A stretch of 64,000 bases of DNA from Anthoceros angustus (taxonomy: Eukaryota > Streptophyta > Anthocerotopsida > Anthocerotales > Anthocerotaceae): assembly GCA_010909165.1 (NCBI GenBank), contig MU008172.1:1116001-1180000 (forward strand), in the 5' to 3' direction. Below the pieces are notes generated by a model. That model worked only from the letters and a program-made list of their open reading frames with translations. It was not told where the DNA came from and did no database searches. Positions 11,767-22,751 of the stretch are shown here, one piece after another (position 1 is the first letter of the stretch; the number at the start of each line of letters is the position of its first letter). Position numbers and translations under genes: made by a program.

Positions 11767-13495
11767 TCAACTCAGATACTCGGGCAAGGCTTCACCATTT
11801 CCATCCCCGTTACCGCCAACACGCGAAAGCACATCGGGCGCCCCTTTCTGATCTCTTGCTATCTGCGGGCATCGGGAGCTCCTGACGTCAGTGAGCAAGA
11901 TTAAAAGAACGCATGACTCCGATTCACTACGTTTTCTTCTGGAACTCACCAGAATTTCTTCGTCCAGATACGAGATGATCAGCTGCCTTGAGTATGTACC
12001 GGCTGCAGTCCAAGTTTGAGCATTTTCAGCACTTGGAACGCTGATAGATGTGCGACAAAGACCAGGAAAACATGCACATGCGGTTGAAAAGGGCGCGAGC
12101 ATACAAAGAGGTAATTTCAAACCGTCGTTGACTGTCTGCTTCACAGTTTCGGGAAAGTTCTGATAAACACCAAGCAGTTGGTCGACCACACCCTTCAGCT
12201 GTGGTGGGACTGTGCCCTCTGGAACGGCAGGAGTCTCCACTGTTCCCTCCACGTATTCTTCCTTCAACTTCATTGGCCCCTCTACAACCAACTTGGTACT
12301 TAACCTCACACTACTCTTTATCTGCGAACCACAGATGACAACAAGTTCCGAACATGGCCTCACATGCTGTGACATCAAAGATTTAGCTAGCCTAGGTCAA
12401 CAAAAACATTTACTGCTGGATCCAAATGCACTGGCAGCCCTGTCCCCAGCCACAGGAGTGAACTTACGCTATTGAGAAGATTAACTGATGCTACGACAGT
12501 TGCACCTTCTTCTGCAATCGTGACAGTCAAGGAGCTGATATTTACGAATGCTGACGGGAACCTCCTGAAATAAAAGCATCCTGAGAATTAGTTCAAAGGC
12601 ATTTTGCAACCACCTGCAGAAAGAAGCAAAGCAGGAGTGTCCAGACTTGTGTGACACCTACTGCAACACCAATCGAGCGGCTCTCAGGCCAGGTGAACCG
12701 GCTCCAGCCCATTGGAAGGACCACACCCCCTCCAGCAACGGAGAGCTGCAACAACAATTCCAAGGAAATGAAATCCACATCCCCCATGTACAGAAATGCC
12801 CTGCATTGGTCATGCTGACTGCAAAAGCACACAACCCGCAGATCCCCTTCTGGTTCTTCCCAGCCAAGTCGGTGACGGCAATGCGTAGGGTACATGAGTG
12901 AGGCGTGCTCAAAGGAGAAGGGCAAACGTGAATGCGTACGTGGTTGGTCTGGGGGTGGGATTCAAGCGTTCCAAGCTGAGTATTTTCTCATTGACATCAA
13001 CGCGCCCACTATCACTCCCAGTACCTGAACTAAATGCTTCCACGCCACCCGTGTCCTTGATCTGCACGGCAACACGGTGGTAGGTGGTTTGGACGACATG
13101 ACAAAGTAGGGCAACGGAGAGAAAGGTGGGCATCCGAGCAAGGAGGAACTAAATTTACCCTGGGCCAGTGAGATCTGCAATCCTCCTAGGTAGTCCTTGC
13201 TACAGCAAAAGAATGGGTGGAGACCAACCGCCAAAAGAAGGGCCTCCTTGGCAGCTACTCGCTCCATCTCTTTGGCAAACTGCGCCGTGCTGGTGCTGGT
13301 TGCGGAGGGGAAGCTGGCTTTGCATGCCCATCCTCTTAGAACGACGGGTGATTTCACAGAGCCGTGAGATGGAACGCTGGGCGAGAGCGTGCGCGGGCGA
13401 AGCCGCTGGCACTGGCCTGTCGAAGGGCGCTCCACAGAGAAGGGGGATGCGCGAAGGAGAGCCAGATGCAGCTGCTGAGTAAGAGCAACCGCCAT
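11767..13495 (-). CDS. Plastid lipid-associated protein (fibrillin/PAP family)
   Basis: Fibrillins are plastoglobule and thylakoid lipid-associated proteins that bind carotenoids, quinones or other lipids. I read seven exons on the minus strand: 13159/13160-13495, 12940-13061, 12662-12745, 12468-12564, 12105-12321, 11950-12002 and 11767-11862. Together they give about 334 residues. Residues 1-60 are Ser/Arg/Pro-rich and acid-poor, like a chloroplast transit peptide. The conserved core starts with AKEALLLAV, continues with ILSLERLNPTPRPTT and SPLLEGVWSFQW, and ends with the typical RQLIISYLDEEIL and PDVLSRV block. Exon 1 must end at 13160 to keep frame, but the GT lies one base further on, so a one-base sequence error or an unseen junction is likely there. 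The family is clear; the fibrillin subgroup is not. Head to head with the D27-like gene. Confidence 0.85.
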
Positions 13496-13761
13496 GGCGG
13501 TCAGGTGTGCGCTCGATTTGGGTGGACACCGTGAAATGACTTGGAGTGGAGCGGTGGGGAATGGTTTAGGGCATCTCCCACCTCCACTTGTCCTCGTTCC
13601 GCATCCCTGCCCCAGCGCACACCACATCTTTCGAGTGGGGTCCGCCACGTTTGTCCGGCTGCCTTGTATGCTGCACACCGTGATGCCTGAGTAGTTTGCA
13701 GTTGCCATTGCCAGTACCCAGCTACTCTTCGGGATCGCGGATCGCAGACCGAGCTGCAGTC
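13496..13761. promoter_or_regulatory. Shared divergent promoter region, fibrillin / D27-like
   Basis: Only 266 bp separate the two start codons, so both promoters and 5' leaders must fit here. The region has no clear TATA box on either side. It contains a CCACGTTTG element near 13,646, part of an ACGT-type core that is often bound by bZIP factors; a single such core is weak evidence. Confidence 0.5.
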
Positions 13762-15417
13762 ATGGCGGCAGCTGCATCGGGGCAGTACTGGGCTACAGTG
13801 GCCGCCCGTGGGGGACCGCACTCCCTGCCTTCTTGTTCCTCCTCGTCCTCCCTATCGTTGAATTCCCAGGTCCAATTCTGCGGGCACGGATGTCTAAGCA
13901 CGCCCAAGAGCAGGCGCTGGAGCTATAGCTGGCGTCCTTCACTGCAAGCTCGGGCGCATCTCGTCTCTGCTCCTACCTAAGTTTTCGAACTGCCGTCCGA
14001 TTACCTACTCTACTGGCAGCAACTCACAGTCTCGTGGCACAATCTTGCAGGTTGAAACGCCACCTTCGCCGTCTGCTTCGGAAGCTTCTCCTTACCAAAA
14101 CACCTTCCTGGATGATATCTTTTACGGAATGTTCCGAAGTCAGTGTCAGCAGGTATGTCCTTGAGCGCAGTTGCAGTTGCAGTTGCAGTTGCACCACGAG
14201 TAATCACGCCCTGCAGCTTGGAACGTCACCCATCTGTTGCACTCTCTCCAGGAGTTGGGATGGAAATCCAGCAATCCAGAATATGAGGGCCTGATAGAGG
14301 AGTCTAAGCGCCTTCTCCGGAAGCATCGTACCAAGACAGAGGTCGAGGAAGCAACGGTGATCTCTCCCGTTCTATGTTTTGCTGGCATGGTCTCCGCCGC
14401 TTGCTTTCGCATTCATGCTGACCTTGTGAAGTGCAGGTCCGAATTTTGAGATCGCTGTTTCCGCCACATTTGCTTCCTCTGTTCAAGCGCCTCATTCCAC
14501 CTATTGCTGATGGCAAGCCTGCTGCTATTCTGCTAGGTGACAAGACACACTCTCTCCTCTGCCCCTCTCAAAACTCTCATTATCGTCTGGCCCTCTCAAA
14601 ACCCTAGTCCTACAAGCCTGCTGACAGCAGTGCATATTATGTGCAGCAAGAGTGACTCAGGCCACCTGCCAATGGCTCATGGGGCGCTGCACGATGACCG
14701 AGGTGCAGCTAGCAGACGGGTCGACGCTGCGGAGCGGAGTAAACTTCCTACTCCTACACATTCGCAGTGCCATTTATTTGGTTGTGGTGTCCCAGCCCAG
14801 CAGCGCTCCTTACACAGCTCGGTGCAGGTTTTGGTAGAGAAGTGCAAGTACTTGCAAGAGAGCAAGTGCGCGGGCATCTGTATTCACACCTGCAAGATAC
14901 CTACCCAGGTGAGTCGAGTTCTTCATCTTTTGTGAACAGTCCATGTGCCAAAACATGCGCAGATGGTAATCGGGCCTAGGGTATTCAGGCGTTTATCATG
15001 GGCGACATGGGTGTACCGCTTACCATGGAGCCAAATTATGAGGATTTCAGCTGCCAGGTCTGTTCGTGACCACTCATGTGCTCGTCACACACACCTCATA
15101 TGGAAACAAAAGGGGACTGATTGTCTGACTTTTGCTCTCGATTTTCTTGTCCAGTTCAAATTCGGCGTGGAGCCCCCGCCCCGTGAACAAGACAAGGCAC
15201 TTTCCACCCCTTGCCTAGATGCCTGCCCTATTGCAGCTGCACGACAGAATATTAGATCTCTCCCAGACTCCCAGCAATGCCCGCAGGTATGTCTGGAATC
15301 CCCCACTTTTCTGCCTGCGCTCTCGCATCGGCCGGCTGATGGAGGCAGAAATGGATACTCATTTAAAGAGCCCCTTGTATGAAACGTTCCTTGCCTGGTT
15401 TGTCACAGGTCAGCTGA
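13762..15417 (+). CDS. D27-like beta-carotene isomerase family protein (DUF4033)
   Basis: D27-family proteins are plastid iron-containing enzymes that isomerise the 9-position double bond of beta-carotene, the first committed step to strigolactone-type compounds. Exons: 13762-13962 (donor tentative), 14051-14152, 14252-14356, 14437-14536, 14647-14738, 14828-14908, 14989-15057, 15155-15286 and a tiny last exon 15409-15417. The product is about 296 residues. If the last intron is retained the frame stops at 15382. Residues 1-67 are Ser/Arg-rich, as in a transit peptide. The conserved part includes FLDDIFYGMFRSQC, the Cys-rich EKCKYLQESKCAGICIHTCK, then MGVPLTMEPNYEDFSCQFKF and PCLDACPIA. This order and the Cys/His spacing match D27 and its D27-like paralogues. 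I cannot say which paralogue it is. Divergently paired with the fibrillin gene. Confidence 0.85.
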
Positions 15418-15826
15418 CGAGGAATGATACTCCGTCGGAGTTGAACGCAAACAGTCACGTTTCTTTTTCTTCTCTTCATGTTGCATAAAGTCCTCTTTTC
15501 CGCATGTTTCATAGTCTTAAAAAGACTACCTACTACCTAGCTGAAGGAGGTGAAGTTTATCTACGCACCTGTCGAGAATTGAACTCACTTGTCGGGAGTG
15601 AGGCTGACTACCGAACCCCCCGAGGGGTGATTCAATAGGGTAATGCAGAAATAATTGTTACAAGTAATTTAATATTTAAATATAATTTAATTAAAATTTA
15701 ATATTCGTAACTAATATCTATGCCTAGCTTCCTACATATGGGCTAGTCTTCATTCAACTTTTTGGTTCAGAGAAGCTGATACTTGCAAGCAACCAAATAT
15801 AATAAAAAATAAGCAAGCAACCAAAT
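15418..15826. other. Intergenic, partly AT-rich, no supported gene
   Basis: Holds the 3' flank of the D27-like gene, a GC-rich patch at about 15,540-15,630 with a weak tRNA T-arm resemblance on the minus strand (rejected as a gene), and then an AT-rich stretch (15,655-15,840). A 13-base repeat, AAGCAAGCAACCA, partly recurs at about 15,785 and 15,812. Confidence 0.4.
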
Positions 15827-16958
15827 ATGATAATAAATAAGCAATCTCCACTTACATTGATGTTTTTCAAAATAGCGGATGAGGAGAAGGATGATGAAAT
15901 TATAAGAGATGTACACTTCTTTTCTGCAAGTATAGTTGCTACTTCACAAGAAAAAGTATCGAAGCTAGCACCTAGAAAGCGACCAATTGGAAGACCTCAA
16001 AAAACAACATGTGGGGTTCTTGTTCTATTATGCAAAGGAACAAGCAAGAAGATGAGGATGCCCAAGGGGGATGAGTAAAAGAAATGGAAAGGTCCTTATA
16101 CTAACTGGTTTCAAGTCCATTTATGGCCCCCTATAGAAACAAGCATTATGAAGCATAGAAATTTTGCTATTGCATTGCAGTATCGTAAAACTACCCATGG
16201 AAAGCCCGGAATGGACAATCCATATAACAAGCTAATGTTTGGGTCCTTGTACATTTGGTTTGACTCTAAGACATGAGAGTTGAAGCCTAGTACATACAAG
16301 CTTGCAATTAGGGAAAATTTTACAGTATCCGCACCAGCTATCAACATGACAGCTTTGAAAGATAGACATGACGTGAAGAAGGAATCAAGTGATACACCTA
16401 AGTAGGGCAAGTTGCAGATTTGGGTTTTTTGGGAGATGGCAGCGATAGCAGCATGGCGGCAGTGTGGTGCGTGTGGTAACTTATGTCGTTATGCCGGCGT
16501 TGGGCCCCCGTGGTGGGGGCTCTGCAACTAGCACATGGGCCGACTTTGCCGGTGTGTGGAACTCCAATTGTCAACCTTGGGGTCTGCATGTGGATATCGG
16601 TACGCCTAACCCATGGAACCCACAGGTTGAGGGGGTTGTTGTGGGAGCATCAGAGTTCTCCCCTGCACATCCTCATCACTTTGACTTTTCAGGAGATGCC
16701 ATTGATTCTGGTGCTAACGTGAGGAAGGAGCATGGTGATTTCTTGAGAACCTTGAGGGATGATGGAGAACCAATTAATGCCCCTCTTATCCAATCCATGT
16801 TGAGGGGTATTATTCAAGCTAGAGCACCTAAATTTAGTGGAAACAGAAACTTTCAAGTTAGCATTGATTGGACAAGGCAATTTCATGAAACGAGAACTCT
16901 CATGATGGTCCTATCAAGCATCCGCTACCACAGCGACCCTAAACATTATTCTTGGTGA
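15827..16958 (+). pseudogene. Transposase-like coding remnant in two frames
   Basis: Two adjoining pieces read as parts of one kind of protein. The first (15,827 to about 16,400, with frame breaks) has a basic AT-hook-like RKRPIGRPQK and then KWKGPYTNWFQVHLWPPI, HGKPGMDNPYNKL and a WF..ELKPSTYKLAIREN stretch. The second (about 16,570-16,958) has FLRTLRDDGEPINAPLIQSM followed by RGIIQARAP and VSIDWTRQFH. Such a layout (growth-pattern helix, 'repeat-helix-turn' before a W-T-R-x-F motif) resembles the N-terminal DNA-binding part of some DDE transposase families, but no catalytic domain is visible. The family is an inference. Stops and frameshifts make it a relic. Confidence 0.35.
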
Positions 16959-18540
16959 GGTTGTAGGGTAGACGCTAATTGCAGTAGATGCTGGAAGGTT
17001 CACATATTGCTATGGCTGATGGCTGCTGATGCTGCAATATGTGGTGCTGCCCTCTGCAAACGTCGGCCTTCATGTTAGAGGACATTGAGGAGGTGCCTTC
17101 TCTGTATGAGCAGCTGCCTGCGAGTCTGGGCAAGGCAATAGCATCCATTCTTGCAGCCTGGGCGCATCTTTAATCGCTTGTAGCCTAAACATCTCAGCAG
17201 CTTAATCTGAACGTTCGTCTTCATCCATGGGAGCAGGCTAAAGAAGAGGCGTTGGTCACGGTATTCTCGCTTAGCTGCTGTAGTGGGCCTTGAGCAGGAC
17301 ATTATGAGCGAGCACTGGTCTGCTTCTGCCTCGCCCCCACTTCACCAATGTGGTGATCGATTTGTCTCTGGAGCCTGCACTTCTATATTCCTTGGCTGCA
17401 CACGTCACGTCATTGTGTCATCATTCATGGGCATTAGGGTTTGAGCTGGTATGAGCTCAAACCCTGTTGATGTCCTGAGCCATGGAGCAATTCGAGCTCG
17501 AGCTCGCACAACAATGTAGGTACGTGGTTTCTTTGGGCTGCAGTTGCTAGCATTTCAATTGATTTGGCATGTTTCTTTGAGCTATCATTTCATTACGCTA
17601 AGGTTGGTCCTACTTTAGAGTGCCCTGCTAAGTCTACTTGTTAGCATTACATGTAATGCAAGGAACACCTTGTACAAAGGTGTTCCTTGCAACCTGCTGC
17701 GATCCAACGCTTTCATCGCTATCCAATTGAAGTAGCCTGGAATAGAAAAAGAATGTGTGCGATGATAATGATGGATTGAAGGTGCTTGTGGAATACCAGG
17801 AAGTTGTGGAATTAGGTGGTATCCTGGATCCTGTGGGTTGCAGGGTTCTTGGGGCCTCCGGCACTGGCATCCGCGGGAACGGCGACGCGGATGGGTCACG
17901 GATATATACATGCGGGATGGGAGGATGGTGGGACCCACATGCTGGGGAAAGCGACCCGACCACCATTACTTTACTTTGTGGGGAGGTAGGTTCAGCAGGG
18001 CGAGGAGGATTAACATTCATAATACGTTTTCGAAAACCCATGACAAGATGCCATACACAATGAATGCGGTGTAACTCATTGCAGTACCCACCATCTCCCC
18101 AATCACTACTGAATCTGCATGCATTTCGGCAACAATTACCGCCGCTCAATTCCCGCAGCCTGCATTGTAACCACTGCCTTTTATGTACCTTATTTGGGTT
18201 TGCAGAATACGAGTAGGACAGAGTGTTTGTACAGATACATATATGTTAGTACATCTGTACTGACATAGGCCTTGGTCTTGAAGCGTAAGAAGCGGGGCCA
18301 AAGCCAACCACGTTTTCTTCACTCCAAACTTTCGGAGTCCAAAGGCGAGCATTTCTTCCCATTACGTATGTACTTTTTCCCCGTGATCATGAATGACGGC
18401 GAGCAGGTTGCGGGCCGGGCCGGAGGCCCGGAGCCCCTAGGACAAGGACTCGGGGCGGAGGCATAGTACATCGCGGCAGGTCCACCAACCTACTAATGTA
18501 GCACCAATGTAACTTATGTACTACTTATAACTTTGTCGAT
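16959..18540. other. Intergenic, no supported gene
   Basis: About 1.6 kb of mixed composition with several overlapping open frames of up to ~170 codons on both strands. None shows a recognisable family or splice structure. It contains the adjacent inverted repeats listed separately and a GC-rich palindromic patch (about 18,408-18,432, GGGCCGGGCCGGAGGCCCGG). Confidence 0.4.
17644..17691. repeat. Two adjacent perfect inverted repeats (palindrome + hairpin)
   Basis: 17,644-17,659 is a perfect 16-bp palindrome, GCATTACATGTAATGC. It overlaps the start of a perfect 15-bp inverted repeat, arms 17,657-17,671 and 17,677-17,691 (TGCAAGGAACACCTT and its complement) around a 5-base loop. RNA from either strand would fold into a strong hairpin. 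Function unknown. Confidence 0.7.
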
Positions 18541-18726
18541 AAAAGTGGGGCCCACCTCCGCCTCCGCCTTCGCCTTCGCCTTCGCCTCTGCGCCCGCGGC
18601 CGCGCTTGAGGATGCGCCTCGCCACCGCCGGGCCGCTGCTCTGTGCCTGTGCCTGTGCCTGTGCCTGCGCCAGGGTTCCAGGAGCCTCCGCTGTTCCGCT
18701 GCTTCCTGAACAAAGCGGTTCCAAGA
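18541..18726 (+). repeat. GC-rich hexamer repeats upstream of RDR1 start
   Basis: The 185 bases before the RDR1 ATG include a (CGCCTT)n/(CGCCTC)n tract at about 18,560-18,590 and a (TGTGCC)n/(CTGTGC)n tract at about 18,641-18,668. The frame is open upstream from an ATG at 18,643 in phase with RDR1 and would add 28 Pro/Val-rich residues. I prefer the ATG at 18,727, because the RRM-like domain begins directly after it. Confidence 0.55.
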
Positions 18727-21700
18727 ATGGCGTCCGAAACTGTGCTCGTCGCTAACATCCCGTACGACGTGTCGGCCAAAGAGCTTGCTGACTTCTTTGA
18801 AAGCAAGGTGGGCACTGTTTGCTTTTGTGAACTCAAGGCGAAGCACTACAAATGGCGACATGACGGCTACGGTTTCGTGCAATTCCAAGAGAGGCATATG
18901 TGCGAGTGCGCTATTTCTATGGCGGATTGTCACACTTTGATTCTCAAGGACAGTCTTTTGAGGGTGAACTATGCTAGGCGGGATATCAAGCTCAAACCCA
19001 AGTATGTGCCCACGCGCCTGGATGCTGGCTACTTACATGTGGGATGTCTCTTCAGCGCTGCAAGGCTTGGTGTCTTGTGGCCTTCCTCGAACGCCAAGCA
19101 GCCTGTTTCCGTTGAATTTGATTTTGACTGCGGCATGCTTCGACTCTTTATCACCCTGGACGGCCCTGCTGCTCTTCCGGCAAGGGCCAAGCGGGAATAT
19201 AAGATGGAGTTCCCCTTCCGAGACTTGTCTAAAGTGGACCCTGTGCTGACCGGACCACACAACAAGGCTCTGCTTATTCAGGTAAGCCACAGTAGGTGAC
19301 ATGTGAAATTGACTGTATGGCTGCTCGGCCTTTCTTCTCAAGAGCCTGCCCCTTACATTGTGGTTGCCTTGGGGACGTCGGGATTATATATCTGGTCCCG
19401 TGCCTTTGTGACGACCGCTACTTTGTGCTTGGTATGCCAACAGTTCGCCCGTGATAGAGCCTGAGTGAGCTTCAAGATATTTCCAACTTCAGTTGTTGTA
19501 TTTTGCAGCCCTGGTCTCCTCCTCGGATCTATAAGCGTCAGCGTGATCATGACGACATGGGTGTTCACTTCTTTAATCTCCTGGCAATAGGGGGTGGAGG
19601 AAGCAATGGGTATAGTTACCACAGGGATGAACCTCAACAACCCTGGGTACGCACCGTGGACTTCACTTCCAACTGTAGCATTGGTCAGTCCTTCGCATAC
19701 TGCGTGGAACTACCAGCTGCGAACACAGCCAGCTTCAACACCATACTTCACAGATTGGAGCGCTTTCACCTCTGTTCCTCGTCTGGGCCTTCGGGAGCCC
19801 TTGCTCTGGAGCCAGCATTTGCCTTCGCAGATCTTAACAGCGTCATTGTCCCGATTCTCACCTCCCCACATGTTACAGAGCTTCCCTTCGGAATCCAGTT
19901 TCTTCTACACCACCTCCTGCACACCGGTACTGTAAGTGGGCCATGCCTTACTCCACCGTTCTATGCTATGCTCTATCCAGAAGGATGTCAGCTGCCACCC
20001 ATCACGCAGAGGTATGCTAGCCTTCAGATGCCCATCGAGATTGTGGAGAACGCTCTGGTCAAGCTCTGCAGGCAGATTGAAGTCTGTTATGACCCTCTCA
20101 AGTACATGAAGGAGCAGTTTCAAGTGTACAGTAGTGGAAACGGAAACGGAAACGGCCACCCACCCAGATCAAATGCCATCGAGTTAGATGATGGTCAGAT
20201 GAGAGTTCACCGTCTTATGGTGACACCCACCAAGGGTGTTTTTATGGGTCCCGAGATAGACGTTTCCAATCGTGTTACCAGGCAATACAAGGATTGCATT
20301 GACAGCTTTTTACGCGTCTCCTTCGTAGAGGAGGATTGGGACTATCTCCCTTCTGCAAGTCTCTCTGTTCCCCTGCAGGGTGGAGCAGCTTCAGGACTGC
20401 GCCCAGATAGATCTGATGTTTACAAAAGGATCTCCCGGTTCTTGAGAGAAGGATTTAGCTTTGGAGGTAAGAAGTACGAGTTTCTTGCCTTTTCATCAAG
20501 TCAATTGAGAGAGCAATCCGTGTGGATGTTTGCCGGCTCTCAGCATGGCTTGACAACCCAACATATAAGAGAATGGATGGGAGACTTTTTGAGTATCCGG
20601 AACGTGGCAGAGTGTGCTGCAAGAATGGGGCAATGTTTTTCTTCTTCCACTTCAACTCTCAAAGTCGAGAATCATGAGGTAGAGCATCTTGAGGACATTG
20701 AGAAGAGAGTTGGAAGTGTTCGGTACTGCTTCTCAGATGGGATCGGGAAGATCTCAGAGAGCTTTGCTCGTGAGGTAGCAGCCAAATGCGGATCCAAGGT
20801 GTCCGGAAAGGTGCCATCTGCTTATCAAATCAGGTATGGTGGGTACAAGGGCGTGGTGGCTGTGGATCCTTGGTCCCGTTGGAAGCTGTCTCTGAGGAGC
20901 AGCATGAAAAAGTTTCCATCTCAGCATATCGACTTGGAGGTGCTAAATTACACCCGTGTGATTCCTTGTTTCTTGAACCGCCAAATCATCAGTCTTCTGT
21001 CTACGCTGGGTGTGGCAGCCTCTGTCTTCCAACAGATGCAACATAATGTGGTACAGCAGCTGGAAAACATGTTTCATGACGTCGCAGTGGCCTTGGAAAT
21101 TTTGGAGGTGTCTTGTTCAGGCAACAACCATTTTGCCAACATGGAGATGCTGCGGGCAGGATTCTCACCTCGCTATGAGCCACATCTGCATGGCCTACTG
21201 CGAGCATTCCGCGCTCATCAGCTCATGAACCTTCGAACAAAATCACGCATTTTGGTTCCCAAGGGTAGATGCTTGATGGGTTGCTTAGATGAGTGCGCTA
21301 CCCTCCAGTATGGAGAGGTTTTCGTGCAGGTGTCTCCTGCACCCGGAAATCGACTCTTTCTGGATGATGGGCTTGGTCGGTTTCCATCCTACCGAGGAGT
21401 ATACCACGATCAGAACCCGGCCCATGTGGTGCACGGCTGCAGGGTGGTGGTGGCCAAGAATCCCTGTGTGCACCCTGGAGACGTGAGAATCCTAAATGCT
21501 GTGGATCGCCCACAGTTGCACCATATGGTAGACTGCATCGTATTTCCACAGTTGGGCCCAAGGTCAGCTACTTGCAAATGCTCTTCGACTTTGCTTTCCA
21601 AACGTTTCTCACACACAAACAAGGCTGCCTGCTTCTCATCCTGATGTCCGTTCTGCTCAGGCCCCATCCCAACGAATGTTCGGGAAGCGATTTGGATGGT

Positions 21701-22751
21701 GACTTATACTTCGTGAGCTGGGACTCAAATTTGGTGCCGGACTCCATGGATGTACCCATGCATTACACTCCAGCTCCCAAAAAGCTTCTGGATCATTCGG
21801 TCGCCGTGGAGGTATGTTTGTCAGGCGCGATATCTTTACAAGCGAGACTTGATTGTGCTGCAGGAAAAACAGTAGTAAGGCCTGAGACGTTGTCGGTTTT
21901 GGCAGGAGATCCAGCAGTTCTTCCTGGATCACATGTTGAACGACAGCCTGGGCGTCATCGCTAACGCGCATGTGGTCCACGCTGATAGGTCTCCATTGCA
22001 AGCCCGGGACCCGAAATGTCTGGAGCTCGCCAAGTTGTTCTCCATAGCTGTTGACTTCCCCAAGACAGGCTGTCCCGCAGTCATGCCCGTCAACCTGCGA
22101 CCCGACGAGTATCCCGACTTCATGGAGAAGGGGAACAAAGAGAAAACTTACGTCTCCTCTGGAATCCTGGGCAAGCTGTACAGGGCAGTGAGAGATGCGT
22201 CCACCGAGCAGCAGCCCATTCCAGTGCTTACGAAATCCGACATCGCTGCAGCCTTCGACCGTGATCTCATTGCTGAGGGCTTCCAAGAATATGTGGCGGA
22301 GGCCGCCTTCCTGAAAAGTGAATACGATGCGAAACTGGTTGCCCTTATGAACCAATATGGCATTGAAACGGAGGCAGAGCTGGTAAGTGGCAACATCCTG
22401 AACCTCTCCCGCTACTACAAAAGAAGGACTGGAGATGTGAAGGAACGAATTATGTTTGCCATGGCCTCTCTGCGAAGACAGGTAAAGAGATGGTTTGATC
22501 ACGGCTACCATGTGGGCGAGGATTTGGAAGCAGAGAGCCACCCACAGGGGATGTCGCATGCTCTCGTGGGCTACACACCGCAGCACGACATCTACGCCAA
22601 AGCATCCGCCTGGTATGTTGTAACTTATCACCCTGATTATGTCAACGATTGTGAAGTCACGCCGTTTTTAAGCTTTCCCTGGATCCTGTACGACAAACTC
22701 ATTGCCTTGAAGACCCAAGCCAGGAACAATGACCCTTGCACCCAGATGTGA
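18727..22751 (+). CDS. RDR1: RNA-dependent RNA polymerase, RDR1 type
   Basis: Cellular RNA-directed RNA polymerase that turns aberrant or viral single-stranded RNA into double-stranded substrate for Dicer-like enzymes, giving amplified small RNAs. Four exons: 18727-19281, 19509-21562, 21661-21811 and 21906-22751. All junctions are in frame; 1,201 residues. An RRM-like domain occupies about residues 3-90 (VLVANIPYDVSAKELADFF). The RdRP core includes WVRTVDFTSNCSIGQSFAYC, FLRVSFVEED, FLAFSSSQLREQSVWMFA, the YCFSDGIGKIS block and the catalytic DLDGD at about residues 880-884. The plant RDR-alpha clade has exactly DLDGD. The RRM plus the TDFT..S.IGQ block points to the RDR1/RDR2 branch, nearest RDR1. 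The protein is somewhat longer than angiosperm RDR1, partly through a GNGNGN insertion encoded by a GGAAAC repeat (about 20,137-20,155). It appears intact. Confidence 0.93.

Noticed and set aside
15560-15620. tRNA-like stretch on the minus strand with GTTCAATTC
   Set aside because: The T-arm has only about three base pairs, and no matching acceptor stem or anticodon arm could be drawn.
17634-18149. 171-codon minus-strand open frame and overlapping plus-strand frame
   Set aside because: No domain, no codon or splice support, and the frames overlap each other on opposite strands.
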